DNA from: Callorhinus ursinus
Taxonomy: Eukaryota; Chordata; Mammalia; Carnivora; Otariidae
Assembly (NCBI RefSeq): GCF_003265705.1
Contig: NW_020312859.1
Location: 18,661 to 82,660, forward strand
Length of the DNA stretch: 64,000 nucleotides
Reading direction: 5' to 3'
Positions 44,013 through 55,440 of the stretch are shown here, in pieces. Position 1 is the first letter of the stretch; each line of letters starts with the position of its first letter. The position numbers and the translations under genes are program-made. The notes under the pieces were generated by a model. That model was not told the DNA's origin. It was given only the letters and a program-made list of their open reading frames with translations, and did not search any database.

Positions 44013-45749
44013 AACCAGTCTCCTGGAATGGCTGTTGAGTTGTTTCTAGATTGTTCGTGTGTTCGTTAGTTGGTGTTCACTGTCACAAATACCATTGCCA
44101 GGAATGTCATTATGCATGCATCTCAGCATACGCTGAGAGAGAAGTCCCAGGCCGTGGGTTCGGTACACTGAGAGCCGTCGTGTTCTGGGGCGTCTGTCAG
44201 CTCCCACGCCGCACACCACCTTGCATAGATGCCCGGTGCCTTCGAACCTTCCCTTCCACGCTCAAGCTGCCCCCTCCCCAGCAGAACTGGCTTTTGAAGG
44301 AGGCTGTGCAGCTTTCGGGAGGTGAGGGATGGGAAGATGGTAGTGGGGGCGGGGCGGGGGGACGGTGGGCTTTTTATAAACCACTAGACAGACCCAGATC
44401 AATAATGCATGTTCCAAAAAAGGCCAGCCCATTATCTCACAGTCTGCTACAACCGAAACACAGAGGGTGGTCCTAAAAAATTTATCATCTGCTATTTTCT
44501 GCTCATTCGTGCGGCAGCTCTGATGGTTCTCAGGGCTGAAGTCTTCTCGACTGAGCTAATTCCAGGCTTCCTTCCAGTCCCGGGTGGAGAACAGCCGTCC
44601 ATCCTAATTAGGGTCTGGTTGAGAGAACTGGGGTGGGACACAGACAGAGGGGCTCGTCTCGTGCCCTCATTGCAAGTTTGGGGTGGGGGGAGGCGGGCCA
44701 TAGATTTGTTTGCTCTTTGCTCGTGTGCATCTGACACCCTTCCCTGAGATGTCACTCAGAAGCATCACATGCCCCGGGGGAGCTGGTTCCACAACCCAGG
44801 GGTCAGGAAGCAGCCTCCATTATGGATACATTGTCAAGGTGATTGGGAAAATCCCTGTGTCTGGGTGATCCTCGGAGACCGGTAGGGGCCTGGCTGGCCG
44901 CCTTTACCAGAAGCATAAGAGAAGGAGAACCACACAGAAGCCAGCGTGTTGTTTGCATCTGGTGTCCTTGGGCCACATAGGCTGTGTCACTGGGGGGCCC
45001 TGCCAGGGTTTACTGGTTGGATTCGATCCGGCCAAACCTTTGGTGAGCCTTAGCGGCTCAGACAGGCCCGGGGACACCAAGAGCAGTTAGACACAGTCCT
45101 TGTGGAGCATTTGCAGCATCCCAGAGCCGTCTGTTCCATTATTTGAGATTTTATTGAACTGGACTTACTTTTTGAAGCTTAAATAGTATTTGAAAAGGAA
45201 GTCTTAAATTATGACTGTAAATGAAAAACCAGTCTCCACTGCCTTTTTTAAAAGGTCACTGCGAAACCAAGTACAATGAGAACAGCAGTGTTTTTGCATT
45301 TGGGCAAGCAGCTGCCTCCCACAAGGCTGGCGTGTCTTTGTTGTGAAGGGTGAGGGCAACAGCACCTCCCCAAGACTTTCTCCTGGCCCCGGTCAGCAGG
45401 ATGGAAGCTGCAAAAGGGAGGGACTTTCGTAAGCATGAGCCATGGGGTTTTCGTATTGGAGCCCCGCCAGTACAGAGGCTCCTGTGTCTGAGGGTTAAGG
45501 AGACAGATCCCCAAACCCCAGAATATCGGGGCTTATCTCCAGAGGGTCCACACAGGGTAGAAACAAGCTGCCTTTTGGAGACCCCCTCAGATTGCCAGAT
45601 TCCAGGTGTGCCCCCCAAGACTGTAGGAACGGAGTCATGCCATTGTGGCTGACCAAAGGCCACCAAGTGGCAATGTTGGAGGGGCCACAGAAATGCCATG
45701 GAAACAAGTGTTCCATTGGATATAAAAACCCATGTTTCACAACGACTTT
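44013..45749. other. Intron, unassigned
   Basis: No exon, domain or clear repeat is recognised. Long frames at 44051-44476 (+) and 45256-45840 (-) show no domain and no splice-site framing. Confidence 0.5.
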
Positions 45750-46200
45750 CTGTCAGTCTGGATTCTCTCAGTGACGAGTGACAGGAACCCAATTCAAACT
45801 GGACTGACCAGACACCAAAAAAGGAGTTTATTCGACTCAAGTAAATAAAAAGTCCAAGTGTATTCTGAGCCTCAGGTGTGGCTGGATCCAGGAGCTCTGC
45901 CTGCCTCTCATCCGGCTCCCCATCTCCCTATTCTCAGCTCTCCTCCAAAGTGGCTTCACCCTCAACCCAGCTTTTCACCAGACCTGCATTAATGGTACAG
46001 TGAGCCATCCTTGTAGAAAGAGTGTCTCTCTCCCATGCGTACCAATAAATGACCCCAAATGAAGTATCTTAGAGCCGGTCCTCCCCGGGACAGCTGGTCA
46101 ACCATGAACCATTCAGGGGGATGCAATACAGGGATCGGCTGGCCTGGGTCACATGCACATCCTTGGAGTCAGGAATGAGGCCAACTGCCCAGGAGCCATG
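45750..46200. mobile_element. Unnamed dispersed repeat
   Basis: 'gacgagtgacaggaacccaa', 'ttcaaactggactgaccaga', 'aaaaggagtttattcgactc', 'gtgtggctggatccaggagc' belong to the same family as 31525 and 47850. Family not named. Confidence 0.55.
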
Positions 46201-46344
46201 AGGACTCAGAGAAGGAGTAGGTGTGTCCCCTAAAGGAAAATTCAAGAACTGGTGCCAGAAGAAGGCAGGTGCCAGGTGTGCAGTTGAGTCCAGGAGAAGC
46301 TCAGGGCACACTCACAGGGCTCTCCCCAAAGCAGGGTGCTTATG

Positions 46345-47165
46345 GGACAAACTCATTCATCCAGCAGGCATGTGCCAGAGGGGATCCAGCAGCAAAAGAA
46401 ATAGGCAAAATCTCTACTCTTATGGAGCATACATACTCATGCAAGAGTTAATAGAAAAGATTTATAAAGTATATTGTGCCTATGATAGTGAAAAGAGGTG
46501 AGGGAGATAAAACAAGGAAGGGAAGTCAGTAAGGAGAGGGAAAGGGAGAGTGATGATCTTATGGGGACATTGGACAAAGAAGGAAGAGGATTCCAAGCAG
46601 AAGGAACAGTGGGTGCGAAGGCCCTGAGGCAGAAAGCAGTCCCACCAGGCTCACGGAGCTGCAGAGAAGCCAGGACAGCAGGGCAGTGTGAGCACGGGCG
46701 AGGTCTGAGAGGCAATGGGTTGATGGTGGAAGGGTAGATCATGCAGGGTCTTTGAACCAAAGGGAGGATTTTGGTATTCTGAGTGCTACACACACCAGGG
46801 GAGGACACTGAGCAGAGGAGGGACATTATCTGACTTATGTGTTAATATGACTCCTCTGGCTATGATATGGAGAATAAACTGGAGGGATGTAATAAGAGCA
46901 GGGAGCCCAGGGAGGGGTCTACGGCAGGAGTCCAAGCACGAGATGATGGTGGCTCAGACCAGAGTGGGGGGGAAGAAGATGCTGCCCCTAGTTATCAGGT
47001 AGAGCTAATAAGATAGGCTGATGGACCTGATGTGGAGTGGGTGAGAAGAGTCACGAATAACTCCAAGGTTTGGGCCTGACTGCAAGGAGGGGTTCTCTAC
47101 TGACAGAGCTAGGGAGAGCTCTGGTCAGGAGCTCAGTTCAGTTTCTGGACCTGGTAAGTTGAAGA
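46345..47165 (-). mobile_element. L2 LINE 3' end, antisense
   Basis: 'aaactcattcatccagcagg', 'gaacagtgggtgcgaaggcc', 'ctgaggcagaaagc', 'tatgactcctctggctatga'-type segment and 'gtccaagcacgagatgatgg'. A long copy. Confidence 0.85.
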
Positions 47166-47762
47166 GGCTGGGAAAAACCAGGAGGAGCTGTCCAAGGCAG
47201 TCAGCTCTGAGAGTCGCAAGCTCAGGCAAGAGGCCCAGCCCTGGATGAGCTGGGAGTGATAGAGGGCCAGGGAGGGGGCAAGAAGTGTCTGTAGATTGTG
47301 TGCCTGTTTGTGCTTTACTGGGTCCAAGACCCAGAGGGGTCTCTGATCTTGAAAGCTGCAGGCCCCTAACCCAGAGGGCTGCCTGGTGGGAGAGGCAGGC
47401 TTTTGAGAGAAAGGCTGGGGAGGGTTTCTGGCCAGGCACTTGTTTTCTACTTTCCATCTGTGAACACAAGGAAACCACACCCTGTACTGCATGCAGACTG
47501 ATCTCCAGAAATCAATTCTAAATTTCAGGCTTGGGTATCCGTAGGGGCCAAATGGCTGGAAGCCCAGGAGAGCGTGCCCAGATTCCGGACACCAGATCAG
47601 TGTAACTTCCAACTCGGCCTCTCTTAAGACACCAACTCCCGACATTCCTGCCATTTCTCACTAGAGTTACAAAAACATGTGGCTGCAGGTTATCTCAGGA
47701 GGAAGAAAGGCTCATCTAGACCCACCCTGGTGTTCAACTTGCCAAGCACATTCCTGCAAGCC
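47166..47762. other. Intron, unassigned
   Basis: Open frames on the minus strand (47133-47654) lack any domain. No exon is recognised. Confidence 0.5.
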
Positions 47763-47783
47763 TTTTTTTTTTTTTTTTTTTTT
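47763..47783. repeat. Poly-T run (21 T)
   Basis: An uninterrupted mononucleotide run, likely length-variable. Confidence 0.95.
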
Positions 47784-47844
47784 CAATTTAGCAACACTTG
47801 GGAGATCACTTAAATTCTGGAAGCTAACTATATCGGGATTAGGT

Positions 47845-48265
47845 TTGGCTGCATATAAAAGAAAATATAAAATAACAGTGGCTTAAACAAGATAGAATTT
47901 TGCTTCTTACTCACATAAAAATATCTGGAAATTGGCATTCCAGGGCTGGCATGGTGGCTTCAAGGTTACCAAGTACCCAAGCTCCTCTGCCTTTCTGTTC
48001 TGCCATGCTTTTTGTGTGGCTTCTGTCATTAAGGTCACCTCATGGTTCAGAATGGCTGCTGGAGCTCCAGCTATCACAGCCACGTTCCAGACATCACAGA
48101 AGGAGGAAGCAAAAGGGTAAAAAGAATGGACTTCAAGTTAAGTCAGCTCCCCTTAAGGACCTCATTCCAGACATCACGTACAACACAGACAGAACTTACT
48201 TAATTAGCCACACCATCTCAGCAAGAAATGTGGGGCACACTCAAATTTGGATTATTCAAGGAGGG
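47845..48265. mobile_element. Unnamed dispersed repeat
   Basis: 'ggctgcatataaaagaaaat', 'aataacagtggcttaaacaa', 'aggtcacctcatggttcaga', 'atggctgctggagctccagc'. Same family as 21210 and 45750. Confidence 0.5.
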
Positions 48266-48739
48266 TTTAACTGTATTTAGCCAAAGTGTAAGCAAGCAAG
48301 TGTGGGGAAATCTACTTAGTAACATTGGAGCCATTCCTATCCCAAGACCAAGGGAATGAGGGGAGCAAATGGTTACTGGAACACAGAGGGCCACCCAACA
48401 GGAGCTGTCCCCCTCTGTTGATACCACAGGGAGAGAAATGGAGGATTGCATACCCCAACATCTGTTTCCTCTTCTGGTGATCTCCCAGGGCCCTCCAGTA
48501 GCCAAATCCAGCCCAAAACCGGAGGGTAAAGACAGTTGTGGATACAGCCCATCTAGGTCAGCTCACTGGGCTGAACCACTGGACAGAGAACTTGATCGAG
48601 AAGGCCAAAGGGAGGACCACTAGCACACTTAGCTCCAAGACGGTCTGGGAAATGTATTTTCTAGCTAGGTACATCGAAGATTAAAATCAGGGCCTGTTGG
48701 GAAGGGGAAACATATATTGGTGGACAACCGGGGTCTCTC
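48266..48739. other. Intron, unassigned
   Basis: No feature is recognised. Confidence 0.5.
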
Positions 48740-49370
48740 CCACACCAGAGATCAGGAGCAAGGGTCCAGTGAGGGGCAGCACCTCTGGGGGGAACGGGGG
48801 TGGTGGTGTGTGAAGGGTACTAGTGACGCTTGCCCCATGAGAAGGAGACGGTCACATGGGAACTTGGGCAGGGGGGACCATCCCAGGCAGCAGGGTAAGC
48901 GCAAGAGCCCCGTGGCAGGAATGGGCTTGCCAGGAACTTCGAGGTGGACAGCAGGACCTTGGGGAGTGAGGGGGAGAGAATGATGGGGGAAGGTCTGGAT
49001 TTTCTTCCAAAACCTATGGAAAGTCACTGAGCTGTTCTGAGCGGGTCAAGTATGCATGAGTCATGTTTTCAGCGGCTCAGTCTGGCTGCCGGTAGAGGGG
49101 TAGTGGCCTGGGGACGAAATCAGAATCAGGGAGACCAGTGGGTGCCCTGCAGAGAGAGCAAGGGGATGGAGCCGGTTCTGTTTTGAGGGTCAGCAGGCAG
49201 GGCTTGTGGCTGGGTTGCACGGGGGAGGGAAGGAGAATCAAGGATCACTCTGAGGTTTCGGCCGAGCGGATGGGCAGATGGCGGTGCTGTTTACAGGGAC
49301 GGGGACACCGAGGGGGGAGGAACAGGTTTTCAGGCTCCGGACAGACATCCAGCCGCTTTGCACACATCAC
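48740..49370 (-). mobile_element. L2 LINE fragment, antisense
   Basis: 'gcaagagccccgtggcagga', 'aacctatggaaagtcactga', 'agcggctcagtctggctgcc', 'gcaggcagggcttgtggctg' fit the antisense L2 order but are diverged. Confidence 0.65.
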
Positions 49371-49589
49371 CACCAGGCCAGTGGCTAGGTGACCGGCTCT
49401 GTGTAGCCCATGAGGACAAGTTGGCCAAACACCCCCGGAGGCCCTGCCTCATGGAAGACATAGCCTCTGGCAAGGAATGGGATGTGGGTGGAGCTCCTCA
49501 GGGAGGCCGTGACCCGTGATTGCTGTGACCTGCCCTTTCCCAGGGCCTCTGGGCCACCTCTCTTCCATTGAGAAGGGCTGTGTCACAGT
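49371..49589. other. Intron, unassigned
   Basis: No feature is recognised. Confidence 0.45.
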
Positions 49590-49990
49590 TCTCTCCCAGA
49601 AGCTTCTCGGCCAGAGCTAGCAGACGACCGAGGAGGAAAAATTAACTTCATGCTCTCTCTGATAGTCCAGTGTCCGTTCATAGAATTCCGACACGGCCTC
49701 TTCGACACCTGCTTCATTGAGACCGGGTTGAGGAACCCATCTTGAGCCTTGCTTCTTGGGGCTAAAACCGGCAACAGCATTTGATTGCATTTTGTGACAT
49801 CCCAGAGTCAGGAGCGCCCCCCACCCTTTGCCCCATCGCGAGGAAAAGTGGTCTGAGCAGCAGGTCCCGGGCATCTGATGTAATTATTCCGGGTCGAGTC
49901 GAAGGCACAGCAATAGTTGGCCACGAGGAGGGGAATCAAATGTCATTGTTCGGGAAGCAGTGGAGGCCCTCTGCCCAGGTGTGGCCTCCA
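49590..49990. promoter_or_regulatory. Candidate regulatory block in the intron
   Basis: Repeat-free-looking, with more CpG than its surroundings ('attccgacacggcctcttcg', 'attccgggtcgagtcgaagg') and motif-rich. Suggestive only. Confidence 0.2.
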
Positions 49991-50656
49991 TTTCTGCGGC
50001 TCAGCCGCAGGCCTTCCTGTCGCGCCCCACCTCCCCCTGACCCCCCGCGGGCACAGAGCTATTCCGGGCAATGGGACGGCCAGGGCCCAGCCTCCCGTGG
50101 TTGTTAAAGACTCGGCCGGGGGCAGGCGGCTCACAAGCTGACCCGGTGACCTTGCAGGCATTCCAGGGACACTCAAGGACCCGACAAGGGCTGCCATGGG
50201 AATGCCAGCCTGGCGGGCGGTCACCGGTGGCAGGAGGACAGCACAGGGCACAGGTGCTTTGCCACTTGTGGCCTGAGCTGACGGCCCTTCCCCCTCTCTG
50301 CCTGCCCCCGCCCCAGGTCAAGATTCTGTTCTAGCCCGTACCCAGACCCACAGCTCTCCTCCCCCTCTTAAAGCCTGCTCTCTCTGGGGCTCTGGGTCAT
50401 AGTAAGTGTTACTTTGAAGGTTTACTTAGCTGGTCTCTTCAGCTGCAGTAGAAATAGCTACAGGTTGTAAACTCAGTGTCTTTAAGGCCCGGCAGGTCCT
50501 GTAAACGTGGAAAGCGGGGAGCCATGAAGAAACAGAGCAGACCTTCTAAACTGAGCCCTTACTACTCAGGTCCACTCACCTTTAGTCCCATCAAGGCCAG
50601 ATCTCTGTCTTTTTCAAGCAAAGCCAGAGAGCTGGATTGATGTGAAATCTCCCTAT
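49991..50656. other. Intron, unassigned
   Basis: 50020-50150 is GC- and CpG-rich. No exon is recognised. Confidence 0.45.
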
Positions 50657-50684
50657 AAAAAAAAAAAAGAAAGAAAGAAAGAAA
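50657..50684. repeat. A-run plus (GAAA)4
   Basis: Twelve A followed by four GAAA units. It could be the tail of an undetected old retroposon. Confidence 0.9.
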
Positions 50685-50799
50685 GTTAGCAATCAAGTTA
50701 ATTTTTTTAAACACCTTTCAAGCACAACTAAATCAAACACACAGGCCAGATTCTGTCCCGAGGCACTCTGTGAACTCTGTGTTACATAGTACTTGGGAG

Positions 50800-51040
50800 C
50801 TACAATAACTAAAATTTGTAACAGCTAACGTGTATTAGGTGCTTTTGGTATGCCTTGTACCGCACTAAAGGCTTTGCACGTATTTTCCTCAGTTAAATTT
50901 TGGAACATCCCGTGGGAAGGAGGCAGACAAGGACACTGAGGTACACGGGAGAGTTAAATCATTCGCACAAGGTACCGGGTTAATAGAAGTAGCAAAGTCA
51001 GGATTCGAACTCAGGCCACGTGCCTCTAGAGCCCTTCCAG
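50800..51040 (-). mobile_element. MIR SINE, antisense
   Basis: 'cagctaacgtgtattaggtg', 'cgcactaaaggctttgcacg', 'acaaggacactgaggtacac', 'gtcaggattcgaactcaggc'. Confidence 0.8.
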
Positions 51041-52299
51041 GCATACTGCATAAGGTGACAGAGAGCATTCTGGAATTGTCCTTGAATCTCACGGTCAAAA
51101 GAAACCTTTTACCTAAAGCTATTCACGTGCTGTATTTTTCCAGAAGGGAATGAAGGCCCGAAGAAAGTCAGTGGTTTCATAAGACAGCTGACACTTTGTT
51201 CTTCAGGCTCTTCGATACCCAGAGTCTACAGATGAGGGAGGGCCCCGTGTTCCATCCAGAACAGAAGCGTGCATGTGTGCATTACACCCGCAAACACAGT
51301 TAGCACTGGAACCTGTTTAACCTACAGAACTAAACGGGTGACAAAAAGAATCGTTCAGAGAAGGTGGCACCTGCAGAGGACACGGGTCTCATCCCCTTCA
51401 CCCTCAGCCGGTCCGCATGCCAGGTGGCCCTTCACCTCCTGCTTTTCAACCCACAGGACAGGAGGAGACAGCCTGGGACCGTGAGCCACCCTAGCAAGTT
51501 AAAGAACCTAAGGAGGAGGTCATTGGAACCACGAATCTGTGGCCTATAGGTCAGAAGCCCCGGTGACAACGAGTGTCTGAGGTGGGGGTTGGGGGCAGGC
51601 TCGTGGGACTTGAGCCCTTAACCTGTGGAATCTGATGCTGACTCCGGGTAGACAGTGTCCGAAATGAGTTGAACTCTTGGACACCCTACCGATTTCCCAG
51701 AACTGTTTGGTGGTGTTGGGGGTTGGGAGGCAATGCCCCACATTGGAATTGGGTCTGTGAACCTGAAAAGAGTTGGGATGAGGAGAAATTCTTAATATTT
51801 TTCACAGAGGAAGGGGCCCGTGAAAGCAAAAATGCCAAGAGTCCACAAAGCTCATTAAAAAATCTGTAGCGTTCTTGATACACTGAAAAAAGCATAACTA
51901 AGCACTTCTGTGGGCAGGTCCTGCCTGTGGCCTTCTGACTGGGGCCTCTTATTTAGTATTCGGAGTTACCTGTGGTCAGTTACCTGTGGTCTCTACAGAT
52001 GTGAGGGGTCCTTGCCAAAAGGCCTCTGCCAGAACATTCCCCAGGCTAGATTATCTTTTCTCCAAATGAAAGGCACAGGTGGAAATGTAACACGTATCAT
52101 GGAGTATTCATAGATTAGCCTGTTTCCAGGCAGTTCTCTTCTCCCTCCCACGCCGCCTGGGTATTTCAAATTATATGAGTGACACAGTCTTACCTTAAAA
52201 TACTCATATAATTCAAAGCAAAGCCTTCCCCATCCACCATTCACAGTGCTCATCTCAGAGACAACCATTATCTACAGTTTATAAATCGGCTAAGAACAT
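51041..52299. other. Intron, unassigned, with a 14-base tandem duplication
   Basis: 'agttacctgtggtc' is repeated exactly at 51964-51977 and 51978-51991. No exon or clear transposon is recognised. Confidence 0.5.
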
Positions 52300-52790
52300 T
52301 TTCTCAAGGAGCAAGAAGGGGAGGATGGAGAGACCTTAGTCAGCACAGCCCAGGGAAAGCCTCCCTGAGGTGGTAGTATTGGTAGAGTTGGATGACACGG
52401 GGGCCCGGGGTGGGGGGGGGGGATGTCTAGGCGCAAGAGCAGCAAGTGCAAAGGCCCTGAGGCAGGAGCGTGCTTGGTGCATTCCAGGAGTGGTGAGGAG
52501 GTCAGCACGGCCGGAGCAGAGGGAAAGTGGGAGACAGAGGTACAAGTTGTAGCTGGGGAAAATCAGTGTCCAGGTCACCTGGGGTCTCCTGGGCCAAACT
52601 GGGAACTTTGGCGTTTATTCTGGCCATTGGTGCGAGAGCTCGAGCAGAGGAAATCATGCTGTAGCTTCATGCTTTATAAAAGAAACCCTCTGGCCACCAA
52701 GTGGAGAGCATAGTGCAGGGGCCAAGGGAAGGGCACGGAAGCCAGGAGCCAGTTGAAGAGTCTGCCTCAGCAGTCCAGGTGAGAGACAGG
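52300..52790 (-). mobile_element. L2 LINE 3' end, antisense
   Basis: 'gagcagcaagtgcaaaggcc', 'ctgaggcaggagcgtgcttg', 'gcattccaggagtggtgagg' and 'cagtccaggtgagagacagg' give a clear antisense L2. The SINE at 52808 sits at its end. Confidence 0.88.
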
Positions 52791-52807
52791 TAGAAAATGC
52801 TGATTTA

Positions 52808-53013
52808 GGGCGCCTGGGTGGCTCAGTTGGTTAAGCGACTTCCTTTGGCTCAGATCATGATCCCGGAGTTCCGGGATCGAGACCCGCATCGGGCTCCCTG
52901 CTCGGCGGGGAGTCTGCTTCTCCCTCTGACCCTACCCACTCTTGCGCTCTCACTTTCATTCTCTCTCTCTCTCAAATAAATAAAATAAAATCTTTAAAAA
53001 AAAAAAAGAAAAA
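52808..53013 (+). mobile_element. tRNA-Lys-derived carnivore SINE, young-looking
   Basis: Complete head 'gggcgcctgggtggctca', 'gatcgagacccgcatcgg', CT-rich stretch, AAATA tail and A-rich end. Flanked by a 16-base target-site duplication (52792-52807 and 53014-53029) with a single mismatch. Confidence 0.97.
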
Positions 53014-53029
53014 AGAAAATGCTGGTTTA

Positions 53030-53725
53030 AGTCAAGACCCTGGGTTTACCAAAGGGCTTGCTTTCTTGCCTGCATCCGGTCTCCCTGCCACGGCTTTTCC
53101 AAGGAGGGATGACATCACAGACTCTAATCGTTGACCTATAACTTTAAGAAAACAAACATCAGGGGGCATCATTTCCTTAGTTATCCATCACAATCAGTGC
53201 CTCCTGAGCCACCCACGTCGTGGGTTGGGGGGGGCGCAGGAGTCTGTCTTAGAGGGGCATGAGGTGCATCTGCTCCCAGCTCACACAGGCCTCTGGGGCA
53301 GAAAGTGGCTAGGAACTGCCTAAGCCCTGCGAGTGGCAAAAATTGGGTCATGTTTTGAATCTGGAAAGTCCCCAGCACCTGCCTGTTCCCTAGAGATAGT
53401 GGTTGCGCTGACCCAGAGCTTTAGAAAAGCACTTTAATTCAGTGTTTCCCGAAATGCCTTTCTAGGACTGGTAAGGCACAGGTTTCTCATGTGGCAGCTC
53501 AACAAACCTTGATTTGACTACTTACAAACTTATTTTGATGTGCGTCCAAAAAAATCTGAATGAGCCTATCAGACACAGAATTTCACATAGTTACTAGGTT
53601 GAGGCTAAAGTTTATTGCTTAAAGTCACTTTAAGGAAAGACATCAGATAATGATAAGTAATAGCACAGGCAGCATACTGAGCAGGCTCCAAAAAGCCATC
53701 AGAAAGGGACAGACAGGGGAGGGTC
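53030..53725. other. Intron, unassigned
   Basis: No exon, domain or clear repeat is recognised. Confidence 0.5.
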
Positions 53726-53770
53726 GGGGGGGGGGGGGGTTGGGCGGCATCAGGGGGGGGGGCAGGGGGA
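53726..53770. repeat. Poly-G tracts
   Basis: Fourteen G at 53726-53739 and ten G at 53753-53762, followed by further short G runs. Capable of forming G-quadruplexes on the + strand. Confidence 0.9.
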
Positions 53771-53929
53771 CCATGAGAGTCACGGAGAAGTGTCAGGGGG
53801 ACCTCAGCCCTGGCCCGGCAAGGTCGGAAGATTGGATCACGGAAGGAAACCAGGCCTGGTTTTGTCTGCATGTCCCCAGCTTTATGTGGGACAAAGCAGG
53901 TTTGGGTTGGCCGGCCTGGCGTCATTTAA

Positions 53930-54460
53930 AATATGAAAAACTGGCTTTTCTCTCTGTGCGGCCACATCTTCCAGGTTCTCCCCTCCCGTCAGAGCTGTCT
54001 GTCCGTCTGCGTCAGGGCTGGGCTGGGCGAGCAGATTAGATGCTGTGGTTTGGTGTCCCAGATGTGGATTTATAGAGCCTCGTCGCTGCGGCAGTTTTAA
54101 TAAGGCAGGTTACTGTCCCCATGGGACGCTTGGCTTCTAGTGCCGCTTCTTGCAGAGACCCCGCCGTCCTTTCAGGGCCTTGGGAAATTGTACTCGGGCA
54201 GCGGACTGACGCCGCTCCCCCGCACCCGGCTGCTTTGGGCAGGGGTGAGTGCCACAAGCAGCCGGGCCCAGGGACGACGACGGGCCACCATGGCTCAGCT
54301 CCTCGGGAAATGAGGAGGAGGGAGACGTAAGCACTTGGAGACCCTGGATCTGAGTCCGTTAAAAATACGAAACGGTTCCGCAGGCTGTTCGCTTTTTGCC
54401 GGCGCATCATTCAGGCCTGCTGCCGGCAGGTGAATTACGCACCAGGTGGCGGCCCCCTGC
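53930..54460. promoter_or_regulatory. CpG-rich intronic block with a CTCF-like motif
   Basis: An island of CpG-rich, repeat-free-looking sequence between diverged repeats (for example 'ctgacgccgctcccccgcac', 'gggacgacgacgggccacca', 'tgccggcgcatcattcaggc'). Near its end 'gcaccaggtggcggccccc' (54439-54457) fits the CTCF core. Candidate intronic regulatory element or alternative promoter; motif evidence only. Confidence 0.35.
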
Positions 54461-54639
54461 TTCCCAGAGAAGGGTCTGGCAGGCCAGGTGGGGAGCCAGC
54501 TTTGTGCTTTCTGCAGCCCCCGGAGACCCAGAGAGGCCGAGTTCTCATGACCAGCTGCTCCGGCCTTTCTCCGCGTAGTGTGGGAAGCGCGGGCAAAAAG
54601 TTGGTTCTGCCCAGAATGCCCTGGATGCGTTCCTGTGAG

Positions 54640-55440
54640 GAATACTTACGGAGCGCCTTCCCTGTGCCAGGCACCGCCCTGGGCCTCAGGGCTGGGAGGC
54701 GCAGGTAACCCCAGCCCTCCTGGTGCTGACATGGGGCTGCAGGCAGACAACAAGCAAGATAAATATGTAAAAGCATATGGTTCGTTAGAGATAACGCAGA
54801 CTCAGAAACTTAAAGCAAAGAAGGGATCTGAACTGTCAGGGGTCGGGAGTAGAGACAAGAAGGGGGTGAGAGCACAGGCCATCGGGGTGCTGCGGGAAAG
54901 GCATTCCAAGGAAAAGGAGCAGAAGAGGCAAAGGCTCGGAGGTAGGAGCAGGCCTGGCAAGTCTGAGGGCAGAGCCGAGGCCCCTGTGACTGCCGAGAGT
55001 GGGCAGGGAGGGGGTCTGGACCCAGCAAGGCCCGCAGATGACCCCAGGGACTCTGCTCTGCGGTGAGTGGGAACCGCAGAGGGTGTTAAGGAGAGAAGGC
55101 TCTCTGCCCGCTCCTTGCAGAATAAATGGTCAGCGTCCGGTCAGGAAGCGAAGCAGATGGCCTAATTCGGAGGAGGGAGGATGACCAGGGGCCCAGGGAG
55201 GGGGCAACAAGGCCGCATGGTGGATATACTTTGGAGGAGGGGCAACAGGCCTTGCTGATGTGTTGGGTGTGGGAACAGAGAGGTGGGACCAAGGAGTAGC
55301 AAGAGTATTGTCTAAGTAACTGGAGGAAAGAGGAGGAGGCAGGAGGGGACCGGTGACCACAGGAGCTCAGTTTAGGGTGTGTGGCACTGAAGGCGTGTCT
55401 AGAGCACAACCACGTAACCACACTGTGAGCGCAGGTCTAG
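54640..55440 (-). mobile_element. L2 LINE 3' end, antisense
   Basis: 'cggagcgccttccctgtgcc', 'aggcaccgccctgggcctca', 'aaggagcagaagaggcaaag', 'tggaggaaagaggaggaggc' follow the antisense L2 order over 800 bases. Confidence 0.8.
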
